In this document: positions 17,023-25,726 of the stretch, piece after piece | How the letters are laid out: each line of letters begins with the position of its first letter | Numbering within the stretch: the stretch's first letter is position 1 | Assembly (NCBI RefSeq): GCF_001277345.1 | Contig: NZ_LIUT01000002.1 | Location: forward strand, 130,262 to 194,261 | DNA: 64,000 nucleotides | From: Paenibacillus solani | GTDB lineage: Bacteria > Bacillota > Bacilli > Paenibacillales > Paenibacillaceae | Direction: 5' to 3' | Translations under genes and position numbers: made by a program | Notes under the pieces: model-generated | Seen by the model: only the letters and a program-made list of their open reading frames with translations | Databases searched by the model: none | Told to the model about the DNA's origin: nothing

Positions 17023-17990
17023 GGTCCGATGATCACCTCATCCTTGTGGTTCCAGTCCACCCCGACCCGTTCACCAACCTCCCATGGATGGTCATCCGAA
17101 ATATCCAGAGCGATCATCACCTTCATCGGTTCATTATCCAGTTGGACCAGCAGCTTGTGAACACTGCCCAGATACTGCACATCCTCAATCACGCCGCTCT
17201 TCTTGCCACCTTGTTCACGCAGCGGAATCAGCTTCTCAGGCCGTACAGCAAAGAGACCTTCAGGCGAGTTAAAGACGTTATTCTCCCCTACAAAAGTAGC
17301 GGCAAACAGCGTTTTCGGCTTCGCATAAATCTCGCGCGGCGTACCGATCTGCTCTACCCGTCCATGGTTCATAATTACGATCCGGTCGGAGAGCATCATG
17401 GCTTCCTCCTGATCGTGCGTGACATAAACAAACGTAATCCCGAGTGTCCGCTGCAAATGCTTGAGCTCGGATTGCAGATTTTTACGCAGCTGCAAATCCA
17501 GCGCACCTAGCGGTTCATCTAATAGCAGCACCTTAGGCTTATTCGCGATAGCGCGGGCAATCGCCACGCGCTGCTGCTGTCCGCCGGACAATTGGTGCGG
17601 GAAGCGATCCCGCAGGGCGGTCAGCTGCGTCATGGTTACGGCCTCGTCCACGCGCTCCTTAATGAGCTGGCGCGGCATTTTTTTCATTTTTAACCCGAAG
17701 GCAATATTGTCTTCTACGGTCATATGCGGAAACAGAGCATAGTGTTGGAATACCAGATTCAAATCCCGCTTATTCGCAGGCACTTCCGTCACATTCTGAC
17801 CCGCCAACCACACCTGACCTTCGGTCGGCTGTTCGAATCCTGCTATCATGCGGAGAATGGTCGTTTTGCCGCAGCCGCTGGGCCCCAGCAATGTTAAGAA
17901 TTCTCCCTCGTTTATCGATAGCGATAGCGGATGCACGACCGCTTGTCCTTGAAAATGCTTCTCGATTTGGACAAGTTCAATCACATGCAT
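17019..17990 (-). CDS. potA: Spermidine/putrescine ABC transporter ATP-binding protein
   Basis: ATPase that drives PotBC. I start at the ATG at 17990 (MHVIELVQIEKHF), 7 bases after AAAGGGG; the longer frame begins before this site. The 323-residue product has Walker A GPSGCGKTT, the signature LSGGQQQRVAIARA, Walker B LLLDEPLGALD and the switch histidine in VTHDQEEAM. The last 90 residues form the TOBE-type regulatory domain (GEFAVRPEKL-like segment FAVRPEKL). First gene of potABCD, 400 bases downstream of the SIMPL gene. Confidence 0.95.
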   Translation of the reverse strand: MHVIELVQIEKHFQGQAVVHPLSLSINEGEFLTLLGPSGCGKTTILRMIAGFEQPTEGQVWLAGQNVTEVPANKRDLNLVFQHYALFPHMTVEDNIAFGLKMKKMPRQLIKERVDEAVTMTQLTALRDRFPHQLSGGQQQRVAIARAIANKPKVLLLDEPLGALDLQLRKNLQSELKHLQRTLGITFVYVTHDQEEAMMLSDRIVIMNHGRVEQIGTPREIYAKPKTLFAATFVGENNVFNSPEGLFAVRPEKLIPLREQGGKKSGVIEDVQYLGSVHKLLVQLDNEPMKVMIALDISDDHPWEVGERVGVDWNHKDEVIIGP

Positions 17991-18073
17991 CAACCCCTTT
18001 CTCAACAAAATGCAGCTTCATTCACGCTTTATCTTCATGCTCGATAGTATGCACAAAAATGTTCTTCACTAAG

Positions 18074-18124
18074 AAGAAACGGTTATACCGCCTATTGTTG
18101 CATAGAAGGCAGAATCCGTTTCTT
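18074..18124. repeat. Two-part inverted repeat in the potA leader
   Basis: Outer arms AAGAAACGG (18074-18082) and CCGTTTCTT (18116-18124) match perfectly. Inside them GCCTAT pairs with ATAG..GGC around TGTTGC. No T tract follows on either strand. It lies 84 bases before the potA start codon, so it could be a regulatory leader structure or a protein-binding palindrome. Confidence 0.5.
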
Positions 18125-18161
18125 AAGAGGAAAGCATCTAATAATCTCTACTAAGAAAAAA

Positions 18162-18185
18162 AAGCCATATCCATGGGTATGGCTT
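18162..18185 (-). terminator. Terminator-like hairpin upstream of the potA leader
   Basis: AAGCCATA pairs with TATGGCTT, followed on the minus strand by an eight-T run. It lies 175 bases before potA and may be a backup terminator for the SIMPL gene or an attenuator of pot transcription. Confidence 0.65.
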
Positions 18186-18281
18186 TAATGGTCCAGAATA
18201 TAAGTTCATTTTTTCGCATATTCACTATACCTCGTTTTTCCCCCATACACAACACTTTTCTATGTATTTAGACAGGGGAAG

Positions 18282-18323
18282 CTTCGGATATATGTCCGAA
18301 TTCTGGCATTCGGATTTCCGAAG
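18282..18323. repeat. Imperfect palindrome between SIMPL gene and potA
   Basis: CTTCGGATATATGTCCGAAT (18282-18301) faces ATTCGGATTTCCGAAG (18308-18323) around TCTGGC; the arms pair except for a few extra bases. No U tract follows, so it is not a normal terminator. Confidence 0.45.
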
Positions 18324-18335
18324 GAAAACATCAAA

Positions 18336-18373
18336 AAACCGTCCACCCGGCAACAACTCGGATGAACGGTTTT
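18336..18373 (-). terminator. Rho-independent terminator of the SIMPL-domain gene
   Basis: AAAACCGTTCATCCG pairs with CGGGTGGACGGTTT (G-U pairs included) on the minus strand, followed by TTTTTTGATG, 25 bases after the stop. Confidence 0.8.
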
Positions 18374-18397
18374 CTTCCACGCTAATCAAACATGTTA

Positions 18398-19162
18398 TTA
18401 CTTCAATTCATATTGTACATATAATTGTGTCGAGAGCTTGACCTCACCCGGCTTTACAGAGGTGTTGGCACTCTCGGCGTCAAAGGCTACCTCTGCTTTC
18501 GATTGCAAGCTTTCAAGCCCATAGATGTTATTTACACTAACCGAACCCTCCACAATATTCAGCACGATCCCGAGCGATCGATTAGAGGCCTTCGCCATCG
18601 CTTGTGCCTTCAGATTTGCATTCGCCATTGCTTTATCAATCACTTGTGCTTCAAATGCATCACGATTCTCAATCGAGAAACGGGCATTGCCAATGGAGTT
18701 AGCGCCGACATCGGAGGCTGCATCAAGCAGATCGCCAACCTTGCTCAGATCACGAAGAGTAACTTCCAGTGAATGATACGCAGAATAATTTTTCACTTTG
18801 CGTCCATTATCATCGGAGTACGTATAGTTCGGCTGTACATAGAACTGCTCGGTTTTAATATCCTTGTCATCGATTTTCCAAGTCTCTTTCAGCAGCTTGG
18901 TAATCTTGTCGATCTTCTGGGCATTGCTCTTCTGCGCAGATTTAGCCGTTTCTGCATATGACTCTGCTCCAATGGACAGATATACGATATCCGGCTTCAC
19001 CGAAATCTCGCCTTTACCCATTACGGTAAGAAGATTCTGCTGTGCGGCCTCCGCTGCATGCACCTCGGTTGTCCCGCTCAGCCCTACCCATGTCGTACCG
19101 CCAGTTAACAGTGCACCCGCAATCATCACGGAACCTACTTGTTTGACCCATCTCTTCATCAT
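18398..19162 (-). CDS. Secreted SIMPL-domain protein (DUF541)
   Basis: The 254-residue product has a signal peptide (KQVGSVMIAGALLTGG, cut after VHA-AEA near residue 37) and one SIMPL domain over residues 42-254. This covers the start TVMGKGEISVKPDIVYLSIGAE and the end STQLYVQYELK. SIMPL proteins are exported, form oligomers and are linked to oxidative or membrane stress in other bacteria; their chemistry is unknown. ATG start with AGGAGG 6 bases upstream, and a second ATG follows directly. The gene is transcribed alone, with its own terminator, and is divergent from the amino-acid transporter. Confidence 0.85.
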   Translation of the reverse strand: MMKRWVKQVGSVMIAGALLTGGTTWVGLSGTTEVHAAEAAQQNLLTVMGKGEISVKPDIVYLSIGAESYAETAKSAQKSNAQKIDKITKLLKETWKIDDKDIKTEQFYVQPNYTYSDDNGRKVKNYSAYHSLEVTLRDLSKVGDLLDAASDVGANSIGNARFSIENRDAFEAQVIDKAMANANLKAQAMAKASNRSLGIVLNIVEGSVSVNNIYGLESLQSKAEVAFDAESANTSVKPGEVKLSTQLYVQYELK

Positions 19163-19336
19163 AATCGTCCTCCTTATATTGGCATCGTTGCCATGCTTGC
19201 CTTACCCTTCTAACGTGAAGCGGTTGGTAAATGTTGCATGGTGGATAGAGCGTTTACACATTTTTCTTTAACTTTTATATCAGCCCTCATCATTGGCACT
19301 TCCAGGCATGATTCGCATTTCCACACAATAGGATAG

Positions 19337-19381
19337 CCCATGAAGCCCAAAACATCTGTTTAATGGGGAAGCCTTCATGGG
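19337..19381 (+). promoter_or_regulatory. Leader hairpin upstream of the amino-acid transporter
   Basis: CCCATGAAG (19337-19345) pairs perfectly with CTTCATGGG (19373-19381), with further pairing of GCCC to GGGG inside. It ends 38 bases before the start codon and has no T tract. It may be an RNA-level control element or the binding site of a regulator; no T-box or lysine-riboswitch signature was recognised. Confidence 0.4.
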
Positions 19382-19419
19382 TAACTAACTTACAACTGTG
19401 TTAAAAAGAGGAGGTCACT

Positions 19420-20868
19420 ATGAAATCATTCCGGGTGTTATACGCATTCTTATCCCTGCTGATCCTCATCGCAGCGGGTATCCCTTATGGTACAGCAAGT
19501 GCGGCGGCAGAGCCGGCTTCCGGTAAAGTTTATCAAATCGGAACAGACGTTACGTTTGCCCCATTTGAATTCCAGGATGCCAGCGGGAATTTTGTCGGTA
19601 TCGACATGGATTTGCTGGATGCGATTGCTAAGGATCAGAACTTCCAGTACGAGATCAAGCCGCTTGGATTCAATGCCGCGGTTCAGGCACTGGAGGCCCG
19701 TCAGGTAGATGGGGTCATCGCAGGTATGAGCATCACGGACGAACGCAAACAGAAATTCGACTTCTCCGATCCCTATTTCAAATCAGGTGTGGTCATGGCC
19801 ATTCGTGAGGATCAGGAGTCCATTAAAGGGTATGAGGATTTAAAGGGTAAGAAGGTCGCCGTCAAAACAGGCACGGAGGGCTACAGCTTCGCGGAATCCA
19901 TCTCGGCCGAACACGGATTCACCATCGTGCCTTTTGATGATTCAGCCCAGATGTATGATGATGTGAAGACAGGCAATTCTGTTGCCTGCTTTGACGACTT
20001 TCCCGTACTGGCTTATGGCGTCAAACAGAATAACGGACTGAAGATCGTGACAGATATGGAGCCCGGCGCCTCCTATGGTTTTGCCGTTAGTAAAGGGCAG
20101 AACCAGGAGCTTCTGCAGAAATTTAATGCTGGTCTGGTCAACTTGAGGGCGAGCGGGGAATTTGACCGCATCCAGGAGAAATATGTGGGCGAGAATGCCC
20201 CATCTCCGGCGAACCAAAGCCGCATGGGGCTGGTCATCGAATCACTGCCTTACCTGCTGAAGGGTCTTGGCAAAACCTTGCTGCTGACGATTGTTTCGCT
20301 GTTTTTTGCATTTTTTATAGGTTTGATATTCGGCTTTATGAAGGTCGGACGCAATAAGTGGCTTCGGGGTATCGCGACCGTATTCGTGGACATTTTCCGC
20401 GGCATCCCGCTGCTTGTGCTCGCCTTCTTCATCTATTTCGGGATTCCGCAGGCGTTCGGATTTACGATGTCGCCCTTGGTGGCAGCCGTTCTGACACTAA
20501 GCTTGAATGCCGGTGCTTATGTAACAGAGATTATCCGCGGAGGTATCCAGTCGATTGATCCCGGACAGCTGGAAGCTGCCCGTTCACTTGGCCTTCCCTA
20601 CCGTAAGGCCATGATGAAGATCATTATTCCGCAGGCGATCAAAATCATGATTCCGACCTTTATTAACCAGATGGTGATCACACTCAAAGATACATCTATC
20701 CTGTCGGTCATCGGCATGGTCGAGCTGACCCAATCCGGGAAGATTATTATCGCAAGAACATTCTCATCGTTTGATATTTGGCTGACTGTGGCGATCATGT
20801 ATCTGATCGTCATCACCATTCTGACCAAATTTGCAGACCGTCTGGAAAGGAAGGTGCGTCATGGCTAA
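19420..20868 (+). CDS. Amino-acid ABC transporter, substrate-binding protein fused to permease
   Basis: A single 482-residue chain with both the receptor and the channel of a polar amino-acid importer, in the GlnH-GlnP manner. Residues 1-30 are a signal peptide (LSLLILIAAGIPYG). Residues 36-265 form a family-3 solute-binding domain (GTDVTFAPFEFQDASG, then IAGMSITDERKQKFDFSDPYF). Residues 280-475 form a permease with the EAA loop EAARSLGLPYRKAMMKIIIPQ. Start ATG with GAGGAGG 6 bases upstream. The last 8 bases overlap the ATPase gene. Glutamine or another polar amino acid is likely, but the pocket does not let me name it. Confidence 0.92.
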   Translation: MKSFRVLYAFLSLLILIAAGIPYGTASAAAEPASGKVYQIGTDVTFAPFEFQDASGNFVGIDMDLLDAIAKDQNFQYEIKPLGFNAAVQALEARQVDGVIAGMSITDERKQKFDFSDPYFKSGVVMAIREDQESIKGYEDLKGKKVAVKTGTEGYSFAESISAEHGFTIVPFDDSAQMYDDVKTGNSVACFDDFPVLAYGVKQNNGLKIVTDMEPGASYGFAVSKGQNQELLQKFNAGLVNLRASGEFDRIQEKYVGENAPSPANQSRMGLVIESLPYLLKGLGKTLLLTIVSLFFAFFIGLIFGFMKVGRNKWLRGIATVFVDIFRGIPLLVLAFFIYFGIPQAFGFTMSPLVAAVLTLSLNAGAYVTEIIRGGIQSIDPGQLEAARSLGLPYRKAMMKIIIPQAIKIMIPTFINQMVITLKDTSILSVIGMVELTQSGKIIIARTFSSFDIWLTVAIMYLIVITILTKFADRLERKVRHG

Positions 20869-21589
20869 AATACGCGTAGAAGGACTGAAGAAAAGCTTTG
20901 GCTCGAATCATGTGCTCAAGGGTATCGATATGCAGGTTGAGGAAGGCGAGGTTGTCTGTGTCATTGGTCCTTCGGGCTCCGGCAAGAGCACCTTCCTGCG
21001 CTGCCTGAACCGGCTGGAAGACATCACGGCAGGCAAGGTGTATGTTCATGATCAGAATATCAACGATCCCTCAATAGATATCAACAAGGCACGCGAAAAT
21101 GTCGGGATGGTATTCCAGCATTTCAATCTGTTTCCCCATTTCAATGTGCTGAAGAACATTACATTTGCCCCGGTGGAGCTGGGCAAACAGAATGCATCCG
21201 AGGCCCGTGCATCGGCATTGAAACTGCTGGAGCGAGTGGATCTCTCTGACAAGGCGGAGGCTTTCCCGAGCCAGCTGTCGGGCGGTCAGAAACAGCGCGT
21301 GGCCATCGCGCGTGCGCTGGCGATGAATCCCGACATCATGCTGTTCGATGAGCCGACCTCGGCGCTGGACCCCGAGATGGTCGGCGAAGTGCTGGGCGTC
21401 ATGAAGTATCTGGCCAGCGAGGGAATGACCATGATCATCGTAACGCATGAGATGGGCTTCGCCCGTGAAGTGGCCGATCGGGTGATCTTCATGGACGGCG
21501 GGTATATCGTGGAGGAGGGACCGCCGGAGAAGGTGTTCGGCAGCCCAGAGCATGAGCGGACCATCAGCTTTTTGGAGAAGGTGCTGTAA
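20861..21589 (+). CDS. Amino-acid ABC transporter ATP-binding protein (GlnQ type)
   Basis: ATPase of the importer encoded just upstream. The ATG at 20861 follows GGAAAGGAAGG and lies inside the end of the permease gene (8-base overlap), so expression is coupled. The 242 residues include Walker A GPSGSGKST, Q-loop MVFQHFNLFPH, signature LSGGQKQRVAIARA, Walker B IMLFDEPTSALDPEM and the H-loop VTHEMGFA. These are the standard features of the polar amino-acid uptake ATPase family. Confidence 0.95.
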   Translation: MAKIRVEGLKKSFGSNHVLKGIDMQVEEGEVVCVIGPSGSGKSTFLRCLNRLEDITAGKVYVHDQNINDPSIDINKARENVGMVFQHFNLFPHFNVLKNITFAPVELGKQNASEARASALKLLERVDLSDKAEAFPSQLSGGQKQRVAIARALAMNPDIMLFDEPTSALDPEMVGEVLGVMKYLASEGMTMIIVTHEMGFAREVADRVIFMDGGYIVEEGPPEKVFGSPEHERTISFLEKVL

Positions 21590-21645
21590 CGACCCGAAGA
21601 GATCTATTAATAGCATATAAATATTCGGTAACAACTTCCATAGCA

Positions 21646-21729
21646 AACGGACTACGACAGACGTTATGACTCAACAAAGGAGGATATGCTCAGAAGCATA
21701 TCCTCCTTTTAACGTCCCTGTAGTCCGTT
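21646..21729. terminator. Three-layer nested inverted repeat, probable bidirectional terminator
   Basis: Three arm pairs nest in register: AACGGACTAC (21646-21655) with GTAGTCCGTT (21720-21729), GACGTTA (21660-21666) with TAACGTC (21710-21716), and AAAGGAGGATATGCT (21676-21690) with AGCATATCCTCCTTT around a CAGA loop. The inner 15-base stem is perfect and is followed by a short T run on the plus strand. It lies between the convergent importer and histidine kinase genes. Confidence 0.7.
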
Positions 21730-21834
21730 ATTTTGTTATACCGATTTATTTCCCTGCTTGTACTCGGGCGCCATTCTCCATGTACGCACGATGCATGATC
21801 CGAAGCATGCTTGGATGGCTGCCGACCTATTTCT

Positions 21835-22977
21835 TCAATTATGAGCCTTGGAATCATTCAGTCGTGCTGGTCTATTGGCCGTCTTCCCCTGATCTCCCGC
21901 ATGACTTCGTTTCAAGAAGCGCTTGCAAGGTATCGTCACCGTAAACGTTGAACCCTGTCCCAGCTCTGACTGAACCGAAATTTTCCCGCGGTGAATATCC
22001 ACAATCCGCTTGGCAATGGATAATCCCAGTCCACTGCCACCGTCAGCGCGATTGCGTGATTTATCCGCTTTGTAGAACCGCTCGAATACATGCAGCTGAT
22101 CCGATTCTGACATCCCTACCCCTGTATCCGTTATCGTGACCTTGGCTTCTTCTTCCTCTGCCTGCAGTACGATAGAGATCACACCGTCCTCCGGTGTAAA
22201 CTTGATACTGTTGTGGAGCAGATTGGTCCACACCTGGTTGAGCAGATCCTCCGTAGCCTCAATCTCTACTTCAGCGAGGTCCAGGTCTACCTGAATCCGC
22301 TTCGCCAGCCACTGCGGTTCATTCGCCAATACGGCCGCTCGCAGCTGCCCATCCAGCCGGTAACGCATCACTTCGAATACGGGCTGCTCTCCCTCCAGGG
22401 ATGACAGCTTCAACAGATTATCACTCAGCTGGGACAAGCGGCGGCCCTCCCCTTCGATAATCTCCAGATAATGGGCCCTCTTCTCCTCCGTAAGGCGAGG
22501 ATTGCGAAGCGCCCGGGCGAACCCCCGAATCGAGGTGAGCGGGGATTGAATTTCATGGGATACGTTGGAGATGAAATCTTGTCGCATGGTCTCCATTCGT
22601 CCCAATTCGCCGGCCATGTCGTTGATGCTGCTGGCAATCATCTTGAATTCCCCGCGCCATTCATGTTCATCCATCTTCACACTGAAGTCCCCCCTGGAGA
22701 TTCGGCGCATGGCTCCCGTAATGGAATTCAGCATGGCCATTTGTCGATGCTTGAAGAACAGCCCCACGACCAGCATACATAGGAAGAAGATAATAACGCC
22801 CACAAACAGGTTGATGAGCTGAAGAACATAGTCCCACGGCGGGGTACCGGTCCAGGTATAGACGTATCGTGTTATATAAGTCCCGGCCGTCCATGACCCT
22901 GCCAAGAGTGCGAAAACGAGGATCGTCTGCAAAATTTCCCGGATAATCCTCCACAGGATTTTGAGTGTCTTCTTCAT
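21835..22977 (-). CDS. Membrane sensor histidine kinase
   Basis: Autophosphorylating sensor of the pair with the OmpR-type regulator upstream. Of 380 residues, 15-38 and 48-75 are transmembrane helices with only about 12 residues between them, so there is no extracellular sensing domain. A HAMP-like linker follows (NSITGAMRRISRGDF), then the H box SNVSHEIQSPLTSIRG with His141. The ATP site is DLLNQVWTNLLHNSIKFTP (N box), TDTGVGM (G1) and GGSGLGLSIAKRI (G2). The ATG overlaps the regulator stop by one base (TGATG). The short loop suggests sensing within the membrane or through the neighbouring ABC exporter. Confidence 0.93.
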   Translation of the reverse strand: MKKTLKILWRIIREILQTILVFALLAGSWTAGTYITRYVYTWTGTPPWDYVLQLINLFVGVIIFFLCMLVVGLFFKHRQMAMLNSITGAMRRISRGDFSVKMDEHEWRGEFKMIASSINDMAGELGRMETMRQDFISNVSHEIQSPLTSIRGFARALRNPRLTEEKRAHYLEIIEGEGRRLSQLSDNLLKLSSLEGEQPVFEVMRYRLDGQLRAAVLANEPQWLAKRIQVDLDLAEVEIEATEDLLNQVWTNLLHNSIKFTPEDGVISIVLQAEEEEAKVTITDTGVGMSESDQLHVFERFYKADKSRNRADGGSGLGLSIAKRIVDIHRGKISVQSELGQGSTFTVTIPCKRFLKRSHAGDQGKTANRPARLNDSKAHN

Positions 22978-23657
22978 CAGCTCTCGCTTGCCTCCAGGCG
23001 GTAGCCAAGACCGCGTACCGTCCGAATACGAAACCTATATTTCTCCTCCGGAAACCGTTCCCGCAGCCGGTTCACATGGACGTCCAGCGTCCGTTCATTC
23101 CCTTCAAAGTCATAGCCCCATATTTCTTCGATCAGCCGGTCGCGTAACAACGTGCTCCCCGGATAACTGGCCAGCTTGAAGAGCAGCTCGAACTCCTTTA
23201 GTGGCAGCGTATGGACTTCCTGCCCCGTTTTGACTTCATAGGTTCTCCGGTTCATCTGCAGCTTGCCGATCGTCACGGTCTGCGAGGCGGCGACCTGATA
23301 TCGTTTAAGCAGCGCTTTAACACGCACAACTAGCTCCGCTGGCTCGAAGGGCTTTACCAAATAATCATCAGTACCCAGCTCAAAGCCCTTCACGATCTGC
23401 CTCGTCTCCCCTTTAGCGGTCAGCATCAGCACCGGGATGCCGGTATTCTTCCGGATTTCCCGGCACAATTCCCATCCGTCCATATTCGGCATCATAATAT
23501 CCATCACGACCAGATCAACGGAGGTCTGATCCATTACCGACAGGGCCTCGACACCGTCTGAGGCTTCAAGCACTTCCTCCATCCCCGCTTCCTCCAGGAA
23601 TACCTTCACGAGTTCGCGAATGTTCGGGTCGTCGTCCACTACCAATATTTTTGCCAT
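22977..23657 (-). CDS. OmpR/PhoB-family response regulator
   Basis: DNA-binding partner of the kinase. In 226 residues: a receiver domain with the acidic pair DDD (8-10), phosphoacceptor Asp53 (VVMDIMMP), the Thr in VLMLTAKGE and Lys in DDYLVKPFEP. A C-terminal winged helix (about 130-225) ends with NRLRERFP and IRTVRGLGYRLE. Start ATG with AGGAGG upstream. It lies 35 bases downstream of the ABC exporter gene, so exporter, regulator and kinase probably form one operon; this suggests control of the exporter. Confidence 0.95.
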   Translation of the reverse strand: MAKILVVDDDPNIRELVKVFLEEAGMEEVLEASDGVEALSVMDQTSVDLVVMDIMMPNMDGWELCREIRKNTGIPVLMLTAKGETRQIVKGFELGTDDYLVKPFEPAELVVRVKALLKRYQVAASQTVTIGKLQMNRRTYEVKTGQEVHTLPLKEFELLFKLASYPGSTLLRDRLIEEIWGYDFEGNERTLDVHVNRLRERFPEEKYRFRIRTVRGLGYRLEASES

Positions 23658-23692
23658 GACGGTCCTCCTATCTTCCAGGCTTCTTAAGGCTC

Positions 23693-25492
23693 TTAGGCCT
23701 CCACCCCATCATTCATCTGCAGCTGCTGCATCGCAAATTCCCGATACATCTCATGCTGCTCTACCAGTTCCTCATGCGTTCCACGCCCGGTGACCGTTCC
23801 TTTTTCAATGAAGATAATCTGATCGGCCCCTACCACCGTGGATAATCGGTGCGCAATAACCATCGTCGTCCGCCCCGCCATGAGATTCTTGAGCGCCTTC
23901 TGCACTTCAATCTCAGAACGGCTGTCCAGACTGGAAGTAGCTTCGTCCAGCATCAGGATCTTTGGATCCCGCAGCAGAGCTCTGGCAATAGCTATCCGCT
24001 GCCGCTGGCCGCCGGACAGCTTCACACCCCGTTCGCCCACATCCGTATCAAAGCCATTCGGCAGCTCATCAATGAATCCATCCGCATAAGCCATTTCAGC
24101 CGCTCTTCGGATATCCTCATCACTCACTTCCCGGTCCATCCCATAACATAAGTTGTCACGAATCGTTCCTGCGATCATGGGGCTTTCCTGAGATACATAT
24201 CCAATTAATCCCCGCCAGGAACGTAAAGAGAAGGTGTCGATCAATGTATTACCCAAGCGGATCTGTCCCTTCTGCGGCAGATAGAAGCGCTCCAGCATGG
24301 AGAACAGCGTCGTTTTCCCTCCACCGCTTGGTCCAACGACCGCCGTGACCGTCCCCGGCTCCATCTGAAAGCTGATATCATGCAGCACGAGTTCATCCGG
24401 CTTGTATCCAAACGATAAATTCTCAATGGACAAGCGCTGATTGGCATTCGCCACCTCGTTACCGGCCATGATCGATTCTTCCTCAGCATCCAGTGTTTCC
24501 AATATACGCTCTGTTGCACCCTTGGCCTTCTGCAGCTGGGTGAAAAATGTCGTTAACTGTGTCATCGGCATGACAATCTGAATGAGATACAGGATAAACG
24601 CAACCAGCTCGCCGGCGGTCAGTGCTCCTGTAGAGACCTGCAGTCCACCATACCCTATCACTACCACCAGCAGCATCATCAGCACAAAAGACATCAGAGG
24701 CGCGATCCAGGCGGATACCACACCTTCCTTGATGCCGAATCTCAGCAGGTTGGTAATGCCCTTGTTCCCATTCTCATATTCTCTATTCTCCGCATTTGAA
24801 GCCTTAACCAAGCGAATCTCCGACAGCACCTGACTGATATTCGCCGTAAATGAGGCCGTCTCGTCTTGCATTCCCAACGATATTTTGTACATTTTCTTAC
24901 CAAGCGGCACAAGAATCAGCGCTGCAATCGGAATGACGATAAACATCGTCAAGGTCATCTTCCAGTTTAGATACAGCAGTACGCCGACGGAACCGACTAT
25001 CGAGATGATCCCGCTGAAGAATCCGGCCACATGGTCGGATATGAGACTTTTTATCACTCCTGTATCATTCGTCATCCGACTGACGGATTCCCCCGAACGA
25101 TGATGATCGAAATAGCGGATCGGCAGCGCAAGCAGCTTTTTCCACAGCCGGTCTCTAAGAGCAGCTACCATCTTTTGTCCCGTATAGCTCAGCAAGAAGA
25201 TCGAGATTCCTGCAGCAATCGTCTGCACCACAAATGCAATTCCGAGCCCAACGATATGGGTAGTATTCATATCCGTCAGAGAGAAGCCGTCAACCAAGCT
25301 TTTTGTAAACATCGGAATGACGAGCCCTACCAGCGTGGAGATCACATTCAGAAGGATAGCACCAATCAATAGCAGCATGGGAGGTTTGGTTTCTTTTAAT
25401 AATCGGAGAAAGGCCTTGGAGCCTGCTTTCTTGTTCCCGGCCGTTTCTTCCTGAGGCATAGCCACTATAGAAGCATGGTCTGTTGTACTCAT
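23693..25492 (-). CDS. Homodimeric ABC multidrug exporter (BmrA/MsbA type)
   Basis: A 599-residue half transporter: cytoplasmic N tail of 25 residues, six helices over about 35-325, and a nucleotide-binding domain from about 355. Walker A is GPSGGGKTT, signature VKLSGGQRQRIAIARA, Walker B ILMLDEATSSLD and the switch is AHRLSTV. Such proteins pump amphipathic drugs, lipids or peptides outward as homodimers. No peptidase C39 domain is present, so it is not a bacteriocin processing exporter. The gene heads the likely operon with the two-component system; substrate unknown. Confidence 0.9.
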   Translation of the reverse strand: MSTTDHASIVAMPQEETAGNKKAGSKAFLRLLKETKPPMLLLIGAILLNVISTLVGLVIPMFTKSLVDGFSLTDMNTTHIVGLGIAFVVQTIAAGISIFLLSYTGQKMVAALRDRLWKKLLALPIRYFDHHRSGESVSRMTNDTGVIKSLISDHVAGFFSGIISIVGSVGVLLYLNWKMTLTMFIVIPIAALILVPLGKKMYKISLGMQDETASFTANISQVLSEIRLVKASNAENREYENGNKGITNLLRFGIKEGVVSAWIAPLMSFVLMMLLVVVIGYGGLQVSTGALTAGELVAFILYLIQIVMPMTQLTTFFTQLQKAKGATERILETLDAEEESIMAGNEVANANQRLSIENLSFGYKPDELVLHDISFQMEPGTVTAVVGPSGGGKTTLFSMLERFYLPQKGQIRLGNTLIDTFSLRSWRGLIGYVSQESPMIAGTIRDNLCYGMDREVSDEDIRRAAEMAYADGFIDELPNGFDTDVGERGVKLSGGQRQRIAIARALLRDPKILMLDEATSSLDSRSEIEVQKALKNLMAGRTTMVIAHRLSTVVGADQIIFIEKGTVTGRGTHEELVEQHEMYREFAMQQLQMNDGVEA

Positions 25493-25600
25493 CGTTCTCT
25501 CTTCCCTTCCATCACTTTTTTATTGTATGTAAGGCAAGAATAAACCAACAAGTTAAACTGAAGTTAAACGACGGCATATCATTAGGAGAGCAACCAAAAA

Positions 25601-25624
25601 AGAGGCGGATTTCTCCGCCCCTCT
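25601..25624 (-). terminator. Terminator-like hairpin upstream of the ABC exporter
   Basis: GAGGGGCGGA pairs with TCCGCCTC with one bulged base, followed on the minus strand by TTTTTTGG. It is a second stop for transcripts leaving the hpr gene and insulates the exporter. Confidence 0.7.
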
Positions 25625-25687
25625 CTATCGTCAACTATTTATGTACCATGTTTCAAGCGAAAGCCCCAAGAGGCCTTATAGTAAAAA

Positions 25688-25722
25688 AAGCCTTGCAATC
25701 ACAAGACTTTTCTTAAAAGGCT
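25688..25722 (-). terminator. Rho-independent terminator of the glcK-rapZ-yvcK-whiA-hpr operon
   Basis: AGCCTTTTAAGAAAAGTC faces the complementary CTTGTGATTGCAAGGCT on the minus strand (outer AGCCTT/AAGGCT, inner CTTG/CAAG), followed by TTTTTTTAC, four bases after the hpr stop. Confidence 0.75.
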
Positions 25723-25726
25723 GCCT

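Larger units (their letters stand above)
17991..18397. other. pot operon leader region with several hairpins
   Basis: About 400 bases without a gene. It contains, in minus-strand order, the terminator of the SIMPL gene (18336-18373), a palindromic hairpin (18282-18323), a terminator-like stem (18162-18185) and a long two-part hairpin (18074-18124). I recognise no known riboswitch class in it. Confidence 0.5.
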
